Shown: positions 8,192 to 16,587 of the stretch, piece by piece
How positions within the stretch are numbered: position 1 is the first letter of the stretch
Layout: each line of letters begins with the position of its first letter
Assembly (NCBI GenBank): GCA_020161665.1
Contig: JAIUPA010000006.1
Location: 62,001 to 126,000 of the forward strand
DNA from: Pseudomonadota bacterium
Lineage (GTDB): Bacteria > Pseudomonadota > Alphaproteobacteria > Rhizobiales > Rhizobiaceae
Direction: 5' to 3'
Length of the DNA stretch: 64,000 bases
Made by a program: the position numbers and the translations under genes
Notes under the pieces: generated by a model
Seen by the model: only the letters and a program-made list of their open reading frames with translations
Database searches by the model: none
What the model was told of the DNA's origin: nothing

Positions 8192-8953
8192 TCAGCAGAT
8201 GACTTGACCAACGCCCGATTGCTTGAGGCTTTCGGCCAGATCGCCTTCGGCGGCACGATCCGTCACCACCTGCGAAATATCGCGCCAATGGGCGTAGCGG
8301 GCCGGAAACAGGCGGCCATGCTTGGAATGGTCGGCCACGACGATGGTGCGCGCCGAACGCGCCACCATGGACTGATAAACCGTGCCGCATTCAATCAGCG
8401 CGTCGTTCGGCCCGTCGGGCCCGAGACCCGACGCCCCGATCAGTGCGAAATCGGCATAGAAATTCTGCAGGAAGCTCACCGTATGCGCGCCGACGGTCGC
8501 ACCCTCGATGGCGTTGTAATCGCCCGGCAGCATCATGACGCGAATGGTCGGATTGAGTGCCAGAACCGTTGCCACGCCAAAGGCATGGGTAATGACGGTG
8601 ATATCCTTCATCTCCACGGCAATGCGCCGCGCCACATGCACCGTGGTCGAGCCGGAGCCGATCATCAGCACCCGCGCGCCTTTGAGAAGCGGCACGGTGG
8701 CGCGGGCAATGCGCTCGCGCTCGGAAACGAACAGCGCATGGCGCTCGGTCACGGAGGGTTCGGACGACAAGGAGCGAACGGCACCGCCATAGGTGCGATT
8801 CAAAAGCCCCTGCTGCGTCATCTCGTCGAGATCGCGGCGGATCGTTTCGGTCGAAACATCAAGGCGGCGGGCGAGTTCAGCCACCCGCAGACTGGGCGAC
8901 TGGTTGAGTTCGCTCAGGATTCGCTCCTGCCGCACTGATTTCGGCTTCTTCAT
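8192..8953 (-). CDS. DeoR-family transcriptional regulator
   Basis: This 253-residue protein has an N-terminal winged helix (about 5-60: RQERILSELN...VAELARRLDVSTETIRRDLDEM) with the family motif for the recognition helix. A DeoRC effector domain follows, including the IGSGSTTVHVARR phosphosugar-isomerase-like loop. Such proteins usually repress catabolic operons and sense a phosphorylated intermediate. That fits the kinase encoded further upstream (16588-17604), which would make such an intermediate. ATG 8953 has GGAGGG seven bases upstream. It is the last gene of the minus-strand run that begins with the ABC importer and lies 65 bases after the cysteine hydrolase. It is the obvious candidate reader of the shared operator motif at 13776 and 17670. 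Confidence 0.88.
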   Translation of the reverse strand: MKKPKSVRQERILSELNQSPSLRVAELARRLDVSTETIRRDLDEMTQQGLLNRTYGGAVRSLSSEPSVTERHALFVSERERIARATVPLLKGARVLMIGSGSTTVHVARRIAVEMKDITVITHAFGVATVLALNPTIRVMMLPGDYNAIEGATVGAHTVSFLQNFYADFALIGASGLGPDGPNDALIECGTVYQSMVARSARTIVVADHSKHGRLFPARYAHWRDISQVVTDRAAEGDLAESLKQSGVGQVIC

Positions 8954-9018
8954 CCCAATCCCTCCGCACTGTCTCAGGGGATTTTTCAAGGATTCGCCCG
9001 AGCGCCGCAAGCCCTGCT

Positions 9019-9708
9019 TTACGGCAGCAGGGCGATCAACTCATCCGTGTTCATCACATTGGCGTAAATCATGTGAAGGCGCTCGAGCTCGCTCACATGC
9101 AAATCCTGATGCCCGGCAGCACAGGCATCATCGAGAACGATCACATCAAAACTCTCGTCTGCCAGACTGCGCACCGTCGAAGACACGCATTGATCGGTGA
9201 AGATGCCGGTGCAAACCACATGGGTAATGCCCATATTCGCCAGCACCAGCCGCAGGTTCGTGCCCGTCAGCGCGCTATCGGTGGTTTTCGTCACGACGAT
9301 TTCACCCGGCGCGGGCTGAAGTGCCGCAACAATCTGCGACGCCTCCTCATCCTTGGGCAGAAGAAGATTGTTCCAGCCGGGCTTTTTCTGGGAAAGCGAG
9401 CGGTCCCGCCCGTCCGGCGTCAGGCAAGCAATGCGGGCAAAGAGAACATCAAGCCCGCGCTCGCGAAACAGTGCCATCAGCCGCTGGTTATTGGGAATGA
9501 CCAGCGAATGCATCCGCTCGTGAAACGGCGCCCAGGCGTGGTAGCGGTCCAGTTCCTCACCCGCAAGCGTCGCCGGATCGGGGCGTTCCAGATAGGTGTT
9601 CTGCACGTCGATGACGAGCAGCGCCACCTTGCCCTTTTCAAGAACCGGATCATCCGGTTCCGGTGCACCCTGATAGTAGAAGGACCGGCGGGCGGTTTTC
9701 CAGCTCAT
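9019..9708 (-). CDS. Isochorismatase-family cysteine hydrolase
   Basis: This 229-residue protein has the full catalytic triad of the family: Asp34 (VIDVQN), Lys141 (VTKTTDSALTGT) and Cys174 (TDQCVSST). A cis-peptide-type VCTGIFTDQC turn is present. Enzymes with this triad are usually amidohydrolases acting on amides, carbamoyl groups or ureido compounds (for example RutB, carbamoylsarcosine amidase, maleamate amidohydrolase), rather than isochorismatases. It lies nine bases downstream of the second ABC permease and so belongs to the import operon. It probably cleaves the imported amine compound or a derivative. The specific substrate cannot be assigned. Confidence 0.85.
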   Translation of the reverse strand: MSWKTARRSFYYQGAPEPDDPVLEKGKVALLVIDVQNTYLERPDPATLAGEELDRYHAWAPFHERMHSLVIPNNQRLMALFRERGLDVLFARIACLTPDGRDRSLSQKKPGWNNLLLPKDEEASQIVAALQPAPGEIVVTKTTDSALTGTNLRLVLANMGITHVVCTGIFTDQCVSSTVRSLADESFDVIVLDDACAAGHQDLHVSELERLHMIYANVMNTDELIALLP

Positions 9709-9717
9709 GAGCGCTCC

Positions 9718-10524
9718 TTAAGCCTGCTCGCGGCGGCGGCGAACGAGAATGCCGATCAACCCGCCTGTCAGAAGAAGGGCCGCTGCTGAAAGCGTGCTCA
9801 TTGTGCCAAGGGCCGGAACCATGGGCGTATAGCCCGCCACCATCTTCGAGTAGAGCCACTTCGGAATGGTGGAATCGACCCCTGCCGTATAGAGCGACAG
9901 CGGAAAATTGCCCCAGGAGAGAAGGAAGGCGAACAGCGCGCCCGACCAGATGCCGGGCCAGAGGATGGGCAGCGTCACTTCGCGCAGGATGAACCAGCGG
10001 CTGGCACCCAGATCACGGGCTGCCTCTTCCAGCGTCGGATCAAAGCTATAGACCTGAATGGCGATGACCAGCGTCACCACGGGCACGATCCACACGAGAT
10101 GGGCAACGACTGCCGTCTGCCAGCTGGGATTGATACCAAGCGCGTTGAACCACAACAGAAGGGCAAGGCCCAGCACCGGCTGCGGGAAGAACACCGGCAG
10201 CAGAATAGCCTTCTGGTAGAGGCGACGCCCCTTCCAGTCATAGCGGGCAAAGGCCAGCGCGCCGAAGAAGGCGAGGAACACCGAAACCAGCGTCACGATG
10301 AAGGCAATCAGCAGGGAATTCTGCACCAGCGTCTGGATTTCGAAGGATTCGAGCGTCTTGCCCCACCATTCCCCGGAAAACATTTTGACCGGAAAGGCGA
10401 AGTAGCGCCCCTTGGTCAGACCGGCCAAGGCGCCGCACAGGATGGGCAGGTAGATGGCCACGAGTACGAAAGCGGTCCAGATGCGAACGAAAAAGCGGGC
10501 GCGGATCTGACTACGGGTTTCCAT
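9718..10524 (-). CDS. ABC transporter permease, PotC-like (spermidine/putrescine family)
   Basis: This 268-residue inner-membrane permease has about six transmembrane helices, with the first at roughly residues 13-35. The cytoplasmic EAARDLGASRWFILREVTLPIL segment is the EAA loop that docks on the ATPase. It is the second of two permeases and pairs with the gene at 10530-11432, six bases upstream. Sequence and gene order match polyamine-type importers, but in alphaproteobacteria this family also carries other cationic or amino-alcohol compounds. Confidence 0.88.
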   Translation of the reverse strand: METRSQIRARFFVRIWTAFVLVAIYLPILCGALAGLTKGRYFAFPVKMFSGEWWGKTLESFEIQTLVQNSLLIAFIVTLVSVFLAFFGALAFARYDWKGRRLYQKAILLPVFFPQPVLGLALLLWFNALGINPSWQTAVVAHLVWIVPVVTLVIAIQVYSFDPTLEEAARDLGASRWFILREVTLPILWPGIWSGALFAFLLSWGNFPLSLYTAGVDSTIPKWLYSKMVAGYTPMVPALGTMSTLSAAALLLTGGLIGILVRRRREQA

Positions 10525-10529
10525 GGTCC

Positions 10530-11432
10530 TTACCTCCGTCCGAGAATGCGGTCGAGATCGAGCTTTGACAGCACATAAAGGGCAAGCCCGCTGACGATCG
10601 CCACAAGAATGAGCGCCAGTGCCGAGCCGAGCGGCCAGTTCTGCGCATAGGTGAAGGCCACTTCGATATCCTGCGCGATGGTAATGATCGACTGTCCGCC
10701 AAGGATTTTGGATTCGGCCACGGCACCGGCCCCGAGAACGAAGGTCAGCAACATGCCGATCAGAATGCCGGGCATAGCCAGCGGCAGTTCCACCTCGCGC
10801 CAGATCATCAAGCGGCTGGCACCGAGATCACGCGCCGCATCGACCAGATCCCTCGGGATCATGGCAATGCCAAGCGACATCGGAAACAGCATGAAGGGCA
10901 GATAAACGTAGAGCATGCCGAAAAGAATGGCGCCCGGCGTATAAAGCACCTCCGGCCCGCCGGCAAAGCCCAGCCATTTCAAGGCTCCGTCCAGAACACC
11001 GTTCTTGATGAAGAAGAGCACCCAGCCGTAAAGCCGCACATTTTCTGAAACGAACAGCGGAAAGACGAAAAGCACGGAAACGAAGCCCGCCCACTTGCCG
11101 AACATGCGGTTCATGCCGTAGGCAATGGGATAGGCGATGACGGCCAGCAGCACGACCGTCAGGAAGGCGAAGATCAGCGACCAGACGAACGAGGTCCACA
11201 CCGTATTCTGCGGATCGAAAATCGCCGCGAAGTTTTCCAGCGTGAAGCTGCGAAACACATCGAAGCTTTTGGGCGCGGCAAAGGCATAGGCGGCAACGGT
11301 AATCAGCGGTGCCAGAAAGCCGAGACCGAGAAGGATCAGAACCGGGCTCGCCGAGCGCAGGCCGGGCGAGATCGACATCGTCTCTGCCGTCTTGGCCGGT
11401 GGTGCGGCGGACGTATCAAGGGCAACCGCCAT
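10530..11432 (-). CDS. ABC transporter permease, PotB-like (spermidine/putrescine family)
   Basis: This 300-residue permease has a hydrophobic N-terminal helix (about 27-52), a large periplasmic loop and about five further helices. The EAA-like docking loop reads DAARDLGASRLMIWREVELPLAMPG. The segment WVLFFIKNGVLDGALKWLG is typical of PotB. It is separated by two bases from the upstream ATPase gene and by five from the second permease, so the importer genes are translated as one operon. The heterodimer would form the membrane channel of the importer. Confidence 0.88.
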   Translation of the reverse strand: MAVALDTSAAPPAKTAETMSISPGLRSASPVLILLGLGFLAPLITVAAYAFAAPKSFDVFRSFTLENFAAIFDPQNTVWTSFVWSLIFAFLTVVLLAVIAYPIAYGMNRMFGKWAGFVSVLFVFPLFVSENVRLYGWVLFFIKNGVLDGALKWLGFAGGPEVLYTPGAILFGMLYVYLPFMLFPMSLGIAMIPRDLVDAARDLGASRLMIWREVELPLAMPGILIGMLLTFVLGAGAVAESKILGGQSIITIAQDIEVAFTYAQNWPLGSALALILVAIVSGLALYVLSKLDLDRILGRR

Positions 11433-11434
11433 GT

Positions 11435-12556
11435 TCAGTCTCCCACAACGATGGCGTCAGCGGCATCCCAGCCGATGGTGACGGCATCGCCTGCCGACAG
11501 ACCACCAGACGCCGTGCGCGAGGCTTCCACCAGAAAGATGCGCTCACCGGCATGAACCTGATACTGCATGCGCGAACCAAGCGAATATTCGTTGTAGATC
11601 ACGCCTGAAATCGTGTTGTCGGCGGATGAACCAGCAGGCACGAAGCGCATGGTCTCCGGGCGAACGATGACGGTCGCCTTGCCGCTCACCCCGTCCGGCA
11701 CACCGGAAACGGTCAGCACCGTGCCATCCGCTGTGGTCCAGCCGCCCACACGTTCCGTCACTTCGAAACTGTTCACCTCACCGAAGAATTCGGCGACGAA
11801 GCGGTTCACCGGCTTCGTATAGATTTCCTCGGGCGTCCCGATCTGGGCAATGCGACCACGGCTCATCACGCCCACGCGGTCCGACATCACCATCGCCTCT
11901 TCCAGCGAATGGGTAATGTAAACAAAGGTCTTGCCGCTTTCGCGGTGCAGGTCCTTCAGTTCCTTTTCGAGCGCCTTCTTCAGCTTGTAGTCGAGCGCCG
12001 AAAGCGGCTCGTCGAAGAAGAGAACGTCCGGGTCATAGGCAAAGGCGCGGGCGAGTGCCACACGCTGCTTTTCGCCGCCCGAACAGCGCATGACATTCTT
12101 GCCGTAATAGCTTTCCGGCAGGCGCACCATGCGCATCAGTTCCAGCGCCCGTTCCTTGCGCTCGGCGGGCGGCATCTTGCGCACCTTGAGAGGAAATTCG
12201 ATGTTCTCGCCCACCGTCTTGTGCGGGAAAAGCGCCAGCGACTGAAAGACGAGACATGTCGGCCGCTGATCGGCCGGCACATCGTTGATGAGATTACCCC
12301 GGAGCGTGATGTACCCTTCGCTGGGCGATTCCATGCCCGCCAGCATCCGCAACAGCGTCGTCTTGCCGGAGCCGGATGGCCCGACAATCGAGACGAACTC
12401 GCCCTCCTTGAAGTCGACGTTGATGCCGTCGACGGCGGCGAATTCACCGAAAACCTTTTTCACGCCGACAAGCTGGAGAACAGGCTTCGTCGCGACGTGG
12501 CCTGCCCCTTCCGGGACAGGCGTGGCTTCGATGGCGGCAGCGGTAGCAAGGGTCAT
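11435..12556 (-). CDS. ABC transporter ATP-binding protein, PotA-like
   Basis: This 373-residue import ATPase has Walker A (GPSGSGKTTLLRM), a Q-loop (VFQSLALFPHKTV), the signature CSGGEKQRVALARA (Cys in place of the usual Leu), Walker B (VLFFDEPLSALD) and the switch histidine (YITHS). A C-terminal TOBE-type domain at about 290-370 follows. The motifs predict an active enzyme. It energises the two permeases immediately downstream. The long N-terminal extension (about 25 residues before KPVLQLVGV) is Ala/Pro-rich and may be partly untranslated. The gene sits 23 bases after the binding-protein gene. Confidence 0.92.
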   Translation of the reverse strand: MTLATAAAIEATPVPEGAGHVATKPVLQLVGVKKVFGEFAAVDGINVDFKEGEFVSIVGPSGSGKTTLLRMLAGMESPSEGYITLRGNLINDVPADQRPTCLVFQSLALFPHKTVGENIEFPLKVRKMPPAERKERALELMRMVRLPESYYGKNVMRCSGGEKQRVALARAFAYDPDVLFFDEPLSALDYKLKKALEKELKDLHRESGKTFVYITHSLEEAMVMSDRVGVMSRGRIAQIGTPEEIYTKPVNRFVAEFFGEVNSFEVTERVGGWTTADGTVLTVSGVPDGVSGKATVIVRPETMRFVPAGSSADNTISGVIYNEYSLGSRMQYQVHAGERIFLVEASRTASGGLSAGDAVTIGWDAADAIVVGD

Positions 12557-12579
12557 GTCACACTCCGGGAAATACAGAA

Positions 12580-13719
12580 TTAGCCGCGCAGACGCTTGGC
12601 GGCCGTCATCAGTTCCAGAGCCTTGTCGTAATCCGGAACGATGTCGTATTCGGCCGAACGGGCCATTTCTTCCTCAAGGCTATCCCACTGGATGGCATCC
12701 AGCTCGTCCTTGGTGAAGAGATCGAAGCACTTCTTGTTGCCCATCTGCGCAACCGGGTTGAACGTGCCTTCGGCAAAGGCCACCGTATGCGCCACGTCCG
12801 GAGCCTGAACATATTTCAGGAAGTCGGTGGCGAGCGGCGACAGGTTCGGATTGTTGACCGTCGAGGTGATTTCGATCCACGAAATACCACCCTTGCCGTC
12901 AATCGGACCTTTAAGCGGCGTAATGGCGCGCAGGTTGAGATAGCCATCGGCACGCGCCGGAGATACGGAATAGGTGCCGCCGGTCATCTGGAAGTCGATT
13001 TCGCCCGAAACCAGCGCCTGGTTCATGGTGGCGATATCGCCGATCATCTTGGCGCCCTTGAACACCTTCTCGGCCGTTTCGGAGAACAGCTTGAACTCGT
13101 CTTCCGTGTGCGTCTTGAACGGGTTGATGCCCGCAATCATGAAGATGTTGAAGACGTTCCAGTCATCCGATTCCTGGATGCCGTACTTGCCGGCAAGCGA
13201 TGCGTCGTTGAACAGGTTCCAGCCCTGCTCTTCTGCCGTGGCGCGGCTGATCTTGTCGGTGTTCACAACAAAGGAATAAGGCCCGAAACGCTGCGCCATG
13301 CCCAGCAGGTCCTTGCCGTCATCGCTCATGGCCCAGCGATAGGGAGCCTTGAATTCCGGCAGCATGGTATCGAAGAAGGGCTCGAACTCGTCCTTCGGCA
13401 GCGGCTTGATGAGACCCGCCGGGGCCATGATCTTGCGCGCCCACGGATTGTTGACGTTGATGAGGTCCCAGATCTTCGTTTCGCCGGCACGCAGGCGGTT
13501 GATCATGGTCGGGTCGTTGGTCAGCGATTCCGCCTTGACGGTCGCACCCTTGTCGGCGCGGAACGGGTCAAGCACCTGCGCGGAGTTGTAACCCTCCCAG
13601 CACAGGATGTTCAGCTCCTTGTCGCGACCGGCGGCCAGCGCGCGCCCTGCCGAACCCAGCGGACCAGCCAGCGCCGCCGCACCCATGACCTGCATGAAAT
13701 TACGTCTGGAAATATTCAT
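12580..13719 (-). CDS. Periplasmic binding protein of a polyamine-type ABC importer, Tat-exported
   Basis: This 379-residue PotD/PotF-family solute-binding protein starts MNISRRNFMQVMGAAALAG. The twin-arginine motif SRRNF followed by a hydrophobic stretch and an AxA-type cleavage site (ALAAG, about residue 31) predict Tat export. The mature protein begins KELNILCWEGYNSAQVL, a typical family opening. The ATG at 13719 has AAGGGG about ten bases upstream; earlier in-frame methionines would mask the signal. It is the first gene of the importer operon. A 21-bp motif (13776-13796) shared with the kinase promoter lies 57 bases upstream. The real ligand could be a polyamine, an amino alcohol or a hydroxylated diamine/amino acid. 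Confidence 0.9.
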   Translation of the reverse strand: MNISRRNFMQVMGAAALAGPLGSAGRALAAGRDKELNILCWEGYNSAQVLDPFRADKGATVKAESLTNDPTMINRLRAGETKIWDLINVNNPWARKIMAPAGLIKPLPKDEFEPFFDTMLPEFKAPYRWAMSDDGKDLLGMAQRFGPYSFVVNTDKISRATAEEQGWNLFNDASLAGKYGIQESDDWNVFNIFMIAGINPFKTHTEDEFKLFSETAEKVFKGAKMIGDIATMNQALVSGEIDFQMTGGTYSVSPARADGYLNLRAITPLKGPIDGKGGISWIEITSTVNNPNLSPLATDFLKYVQAPDVAHTVAFAEGTFNPVAQMGNKKCFDLFTKDELDAIQWDSLEEEMARSAEYDIVPDYDKALELMTAAKRLRG

Positions 13720-13775
13720 CGTCGTGGTTCCCCTTCTTTGAGCCGTTCTCGACTTCATGTTGGAAGTGTGTCGCA

Positions 13776-13796
13776 AAAATGTGTGGTTTACAACAT
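13776..13796. promoter_or_regulatory. Shared operator-like motif, copy 1 (importer promoter)
   Basis: On the minus strand this reads ATGTTG-TAAAC-CACACATTTT. It matches copy 2 at 17670-17690 at 17 of 21 positions and has a loose inverted-repeat form (ATGTtG/CnACAT). It lies in the divergent region between the importer operon and the SDR gene. The DeoR regulator encoded at the end of the importer operon is the likeliest binder, by inference. Confidence 0.55.
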
Positions 13797-13992
13797 TTAT
13801 TTTCTGCGTCATTCTCATCGACGAAAATCACAGCCACTGTGATGGACACTGCACGGATCATGCATCCTAACTACAGGAAAACCAAAAGCTTTTAACCTGA
13901 GACGCCAAATGGCGAACAATTGGGCGAAGGCCGCCGGACTTGCAGGCAGATGCTGCAAATTTCATCAACACCACAACAGAAATGAGCGAAAA

Positions 13993-14763
13993 ATGTTGAA
14001 GTCGCTACAGGGGAAGACAGTCATCGTAACCGGCGCCAGCCGCGGCATCGGCAAGGGCATTGCCAAACGCTTCGGCGAGGCGGGGCTGAATGTTCTGGTC
14101 GTATCGCGCAGCCAGGCCGACGCGGATGCCGTCGCCGCCACGATTGGCGCCAATGCCTCGGGCTTTGCCGCTGATGTTTCGACCGCCGAAGGCTGCGAAG
14201 CCATGGTCAAGGCCGCCGTCGAGCGCTTTGGTGGCGTTGATATTCTCTGCGCCAATGCCGGCATCTTCCCGGCCGCCAAGCTCGGCGAAATGACGCCTGC
14301 CGATTTCGACCATGTCATCTCCACCAACCTGAAGAGCACCTTCCTGTCGGTGTCCGCCGTCCTGCCGGAAATGACCAAGAAAGGTGCGGGCCGCATCATC
14401 ATTACCTCGTCGATCACCGGCCCCATCACCGGCTATCCCGGCTGGTCGCACTATGGCGCTTCGAAGGCCGGCCAGCTTGGCTTCATGCGCACCGCCGCCA
14501 TCGAACTGGCCCCGAAGAACATTACCGTCAATGCCGTGATGCCCGGTAACATCATGACCGAGGGTCTGGAAGGGAACGGCCCGGAATACATCGCCGCCAT
14601 GGAAGCGTCCGTACCGCTTCGCCGCCTCGGCACGCCGGAAGACATTGCCAACGCCGCCCTGTTCTTCGCCTCGGAAGAAGCCGCCTACATCACCGGCCAG
14701 AGCATCGTGGTCGACGGCGGCCAGATCCTGCCCGAGTCTCTCGCTGCCCTTGAGGCCATGTAA
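13993..14763 (+). CDS. Short-chain dehydrogenase/reductase (FabG-like SDR)
   Basis: This 256-residue classical SDR has the cofactor loop TGASRGIGKG (about 14-23), the NAG motif (CANAG), a catalytic Ser in ITSSITGP and the YGASK active site (Tyr and Lys), plus the C-terminal ITGQSIVVDGG. SRSQ after the second strand suggests NADP(H) preference. FabG-like sequences are often mislabelled; the position, divergent from the importer operon and next to the kinase/phospho-lyase pair, points to oxidation or reduction of an alcohol/aldehyde intermediate of that pathway. ATG 13993 gives the family-typical start. Longer readings upstream to 13909 add unrelated residues. Confidence 0.85.
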   Translation: MLKSLQGKTVIVTGASRGIGKGIAKRFGEAGLNVLVVSRSQADADAVAATIGANASGFAADVSTAEGCEAMVKAAVERFGGVDILCANAGIFPAAKLGEMTPADFDHVISTNLKSTFLSVSAVLPEMTKKGAGRIIITSSITGPITGYPGWSHYGASKAGQLGFMRTAAIELAPKNITVNAVMPGNIMTEGLEGNGPEYIAAMEASVPLRRLGTPEDIANAALFFASEEAAYITGQSIVVDGGQILPESLAALEAM

Positions 14764-14770
14764 AATCAGG

Positions 14771-14824
14771 AAAAAATGGCCCGAATTCTCAATCTGGCAC
14801 AGCCGGAAAGGGTATTCGGGCCAT
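14771..14824 (-). terminator. Minus-strand rho-independent terminator of unusual placement
   Basis: A perfect 11-bp stem, ATGGCCCGAAT (14776-14786) with ATTCGGGCCAT (14814-14824), encloses a smaller CTGGC/GCCGG hairpin. On the minus strand the stem is followed by six T; on the plus strand there is none. It would stop transcripts coming from the phospho-lyase operon after they cross the 14893-15228 gene in antisense. Confidence 0.65.
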
Positions 14825-14892
14825 AAACCATCTTGAATATGACAGTGCATTGACGGAGCCTTGGCCGGACGGAAACAGTTCGGGAGACCGTT

Positions 14893-15228
14893 ATGGGCGA
14901 CAAGATCAAGAAAACCTACAAGGCGCTGCTCAAGGGCGCGCAATCGGGCCTTTCAGACGATGCCCTTTATAACTTCATCTGCGATGAATATCCGAAAGCG
15001 ACCAGCAAGCGCATCGTCAAGGCCTCGCTTCTGGCGCTCTCCGATCCGCATGTGAAAGACGAAAACGTTCTGAACGCCATATATGCGCTCGCCATCAAGC
15101 ATCGCCTTGATCCGGCAAGCCCGGAGGATGGGGAAGACGAACCGCAGACCTTCACCAAGGCACCACGCGCCGACGCGCTGGAAAGCGACGTCGACAGCCA
15201 ATTGCTGGATGCGACGGGCGACGCCTGA
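14893..15228 (+). CDS. Small conserved-looking protein of unknown function
   Basis: This 111-residue soluble, charged protein has no signal peptide or membrane segment. The first 70 residues (MGDKIKKTYKALLKGAQSG...) are predicted helical, with an FICDEYPKATSKRIVKASLLALSDPHV core that could be a helix-turn-helix-like or death-domain-like bundle. The remaining 40 are acidic and probably disordered. GGGAGA lies seven bases before ATG 14893, supporting the start. It follows the SDR by 129 bases, with a minus-strand terminator between, so it is likely its own unit. I do not recognise the family. It is convergent with the phospho-lyase gene (15249). Confidence 0.7.
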   Translation: MGDKIKKTYKALLKGAQSGLSDDALYNFICDEYPKATSKRIVKASLLALSDPHVKDENVLNAIYALAIKHRLDPASPEDGEDEPQTFTKAPRADALESDVDSQLLDATGDA

Positions 15229-15248
15229 CACCGATCCGGCAAGCTGCG

Positions 15249-16577
15249 TCAGCGATGGCCGAGAATGGCCGAAAGCGCCTCGACGAAATAATCCGCATCC
15301 CCCTTGGAGAAGCAGAGCGGCGGGCGAATCTTGAGCGTCGCGCCATACTTGCCCGCGGCGCCGATCAGAATGCCCTTCTTCTTCATTTCGTTGATGACAT
15401 GGGTGGCGAGCGCCGTATCTGGCGCGCCATCCTCGAGGCTGACGAAATCAAGACCGATGAAAAGACCGGCTCCGCGCACCTCGCCAATGGCCGCATGACG
15501 GGCCTTCAACTCGCGCAACTGACCCGCGAAGTAGCCCCCCACAGAACCGGCATTTTCCGCCAGCCCTTCATCGGCAATCACATCCAGTACGGCCAGACCG
15601 GCTGCCGCCGCCACCGGATTGCCACCGAACGTGTTGAAATAGCCCGTTTCCTCGCAAAACCGCGTCAGATAGTCAGGCCGCGTCACGACACCGCCCATGG
15701 GAAACCCATTGCCCATCGGCTTGCCCATGGTGACGATATCCGGCACCAGATTATGGCGCGCAAAGCCCCACATGCCGCCGGTGCGACCAAAACCCGGCTG
15801 CACTTCATCCGCGATGAAAAGACCGCCAGCGGCGCGAACCGCCTCAATGGCGGGCGCGAGGAAGCCGGCGGGATCGGCATAAATGCCATCGCTTGAAAAA
15901 ATGGAATCGACAATCAGCGCCGCAACACCAACGCCACTGGCCTCAAGGTCATCAATGGCCGTGCGCACATGCGCGGCGAAGGTCCCCGCCACGTCAGCCT
16001 GATCATCCCCGGCAGGGGCCGGAACCGTACGCACGAAGGCAGCGGGCTTACGCTTTTTAAGCGCCGAGGGCGAAATTTCCGTTACCAGCGCCGTATTGCC
16101 ATGATAGGCCGTCTCGGTGACGATAAAGCCCTCAGCCCCGGTCGCGATGCGGGCAATGCGCATGGCCAGATCATTGCTCTCGCTGCCGGTGCAGGTCATC
16201 GCCAGATTGGAAAGCTCTGCCGGAAAGGTTTGCAGCAACCGTTCCGAATAGGTCTCCACCATGCGGTTGAGGTAGCGGGTGTGGATGTTGATCACGCCCG
16301 CCTGCTTGGCAATCGCCGCCACAACACGCGGATGACAATGCCCGACCGAAGGAACATTGTTGTAAACGTCGAGGTAGCGCGTGCCGTCCGCGCCATACAT
16401 GTAAGCGCCCTCGGCCCGCACCATTTCAATGGGCTGCTCATAGAAGAGAACCGACGAAGCGCCGAAGGTCGCAGAACGGCGTTTGACGCGCTCGGCCAGT
16501 TCTTCCGGAAAGCCTTCCGTGCGGGTGGCATCGAAGCGGTTGAGGGCAAGAATTTCTTTGGTCGGCGCGGATGTCAT
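15249..16577 (-). CDS. Class-III PLP enzyme, ethanolamine-phosphate/phosphohydroxylysine phospho-lyase-like
   Basis: This 442-residue fold-type I enzyme is usually annotated as a class III aminotransferase. The PLP pocket has TGSES (phosphate-binding turn, about 130-134), Asp257 (IADEVQPG) and the Schiff-base Lys286 in PDIVTMGKPMGNGFP. The MGKPMGNG block characterises the AGXT2L (ETNPPL/PHYKPL) subgroup, which does not transaminate. That subgroup eliminates phosphate and ammonia from O-phosphoethanolamine or 5-phosphohydroxylysine, giving an aldehyde. The gene lies ten bases after a kinase of the hydroxylysine-kinase type, the partner expected for this chemistry. ATG 16577 has GAGGAGG eight bases upstream. 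A true aminotransferase activity remains the alternative. Confidence 0.8.
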   Translation of the reverse strand: MTSAPTKEILALNRFDATRTEGFPEELAERVKRRSATFGASSVLFYEQPIEMVRAEGAYMYGADGTRYLDVYNNVPSVGHCHPRVVAAIAKQAGVINIHTRYLNRMVETYSERLLQTFPAELSNLAMTCTGSESNDLAMRIARIATGAEGFIVTETAYHGNTALVTEISPSALKKRKPAAFVRTVPAPAGDDQADVAGTFAAHVRTAIDDLEASGVGVAALIVDSIFSSDGIYADPAGFLAPAIEAVRAAGGLFIADEVQPGFGRTGGMWGFARHNLVPDIVTMGKPMGNGFPMGGVVTRPDYLTRFCEETGYFNTFGGNPVAAAAGLAVLDVIADEGLAENAGSVGGYFAGQLRELKARHAAIGEVRGAGLFIGLDFVSLEDGAPDTALATHVINEMKKKGILIGAAGKYGATLKIRPPLCFSKGDADYFVEALSAILGHR

Positions 16578-16587
16578 GATGCCCTCC

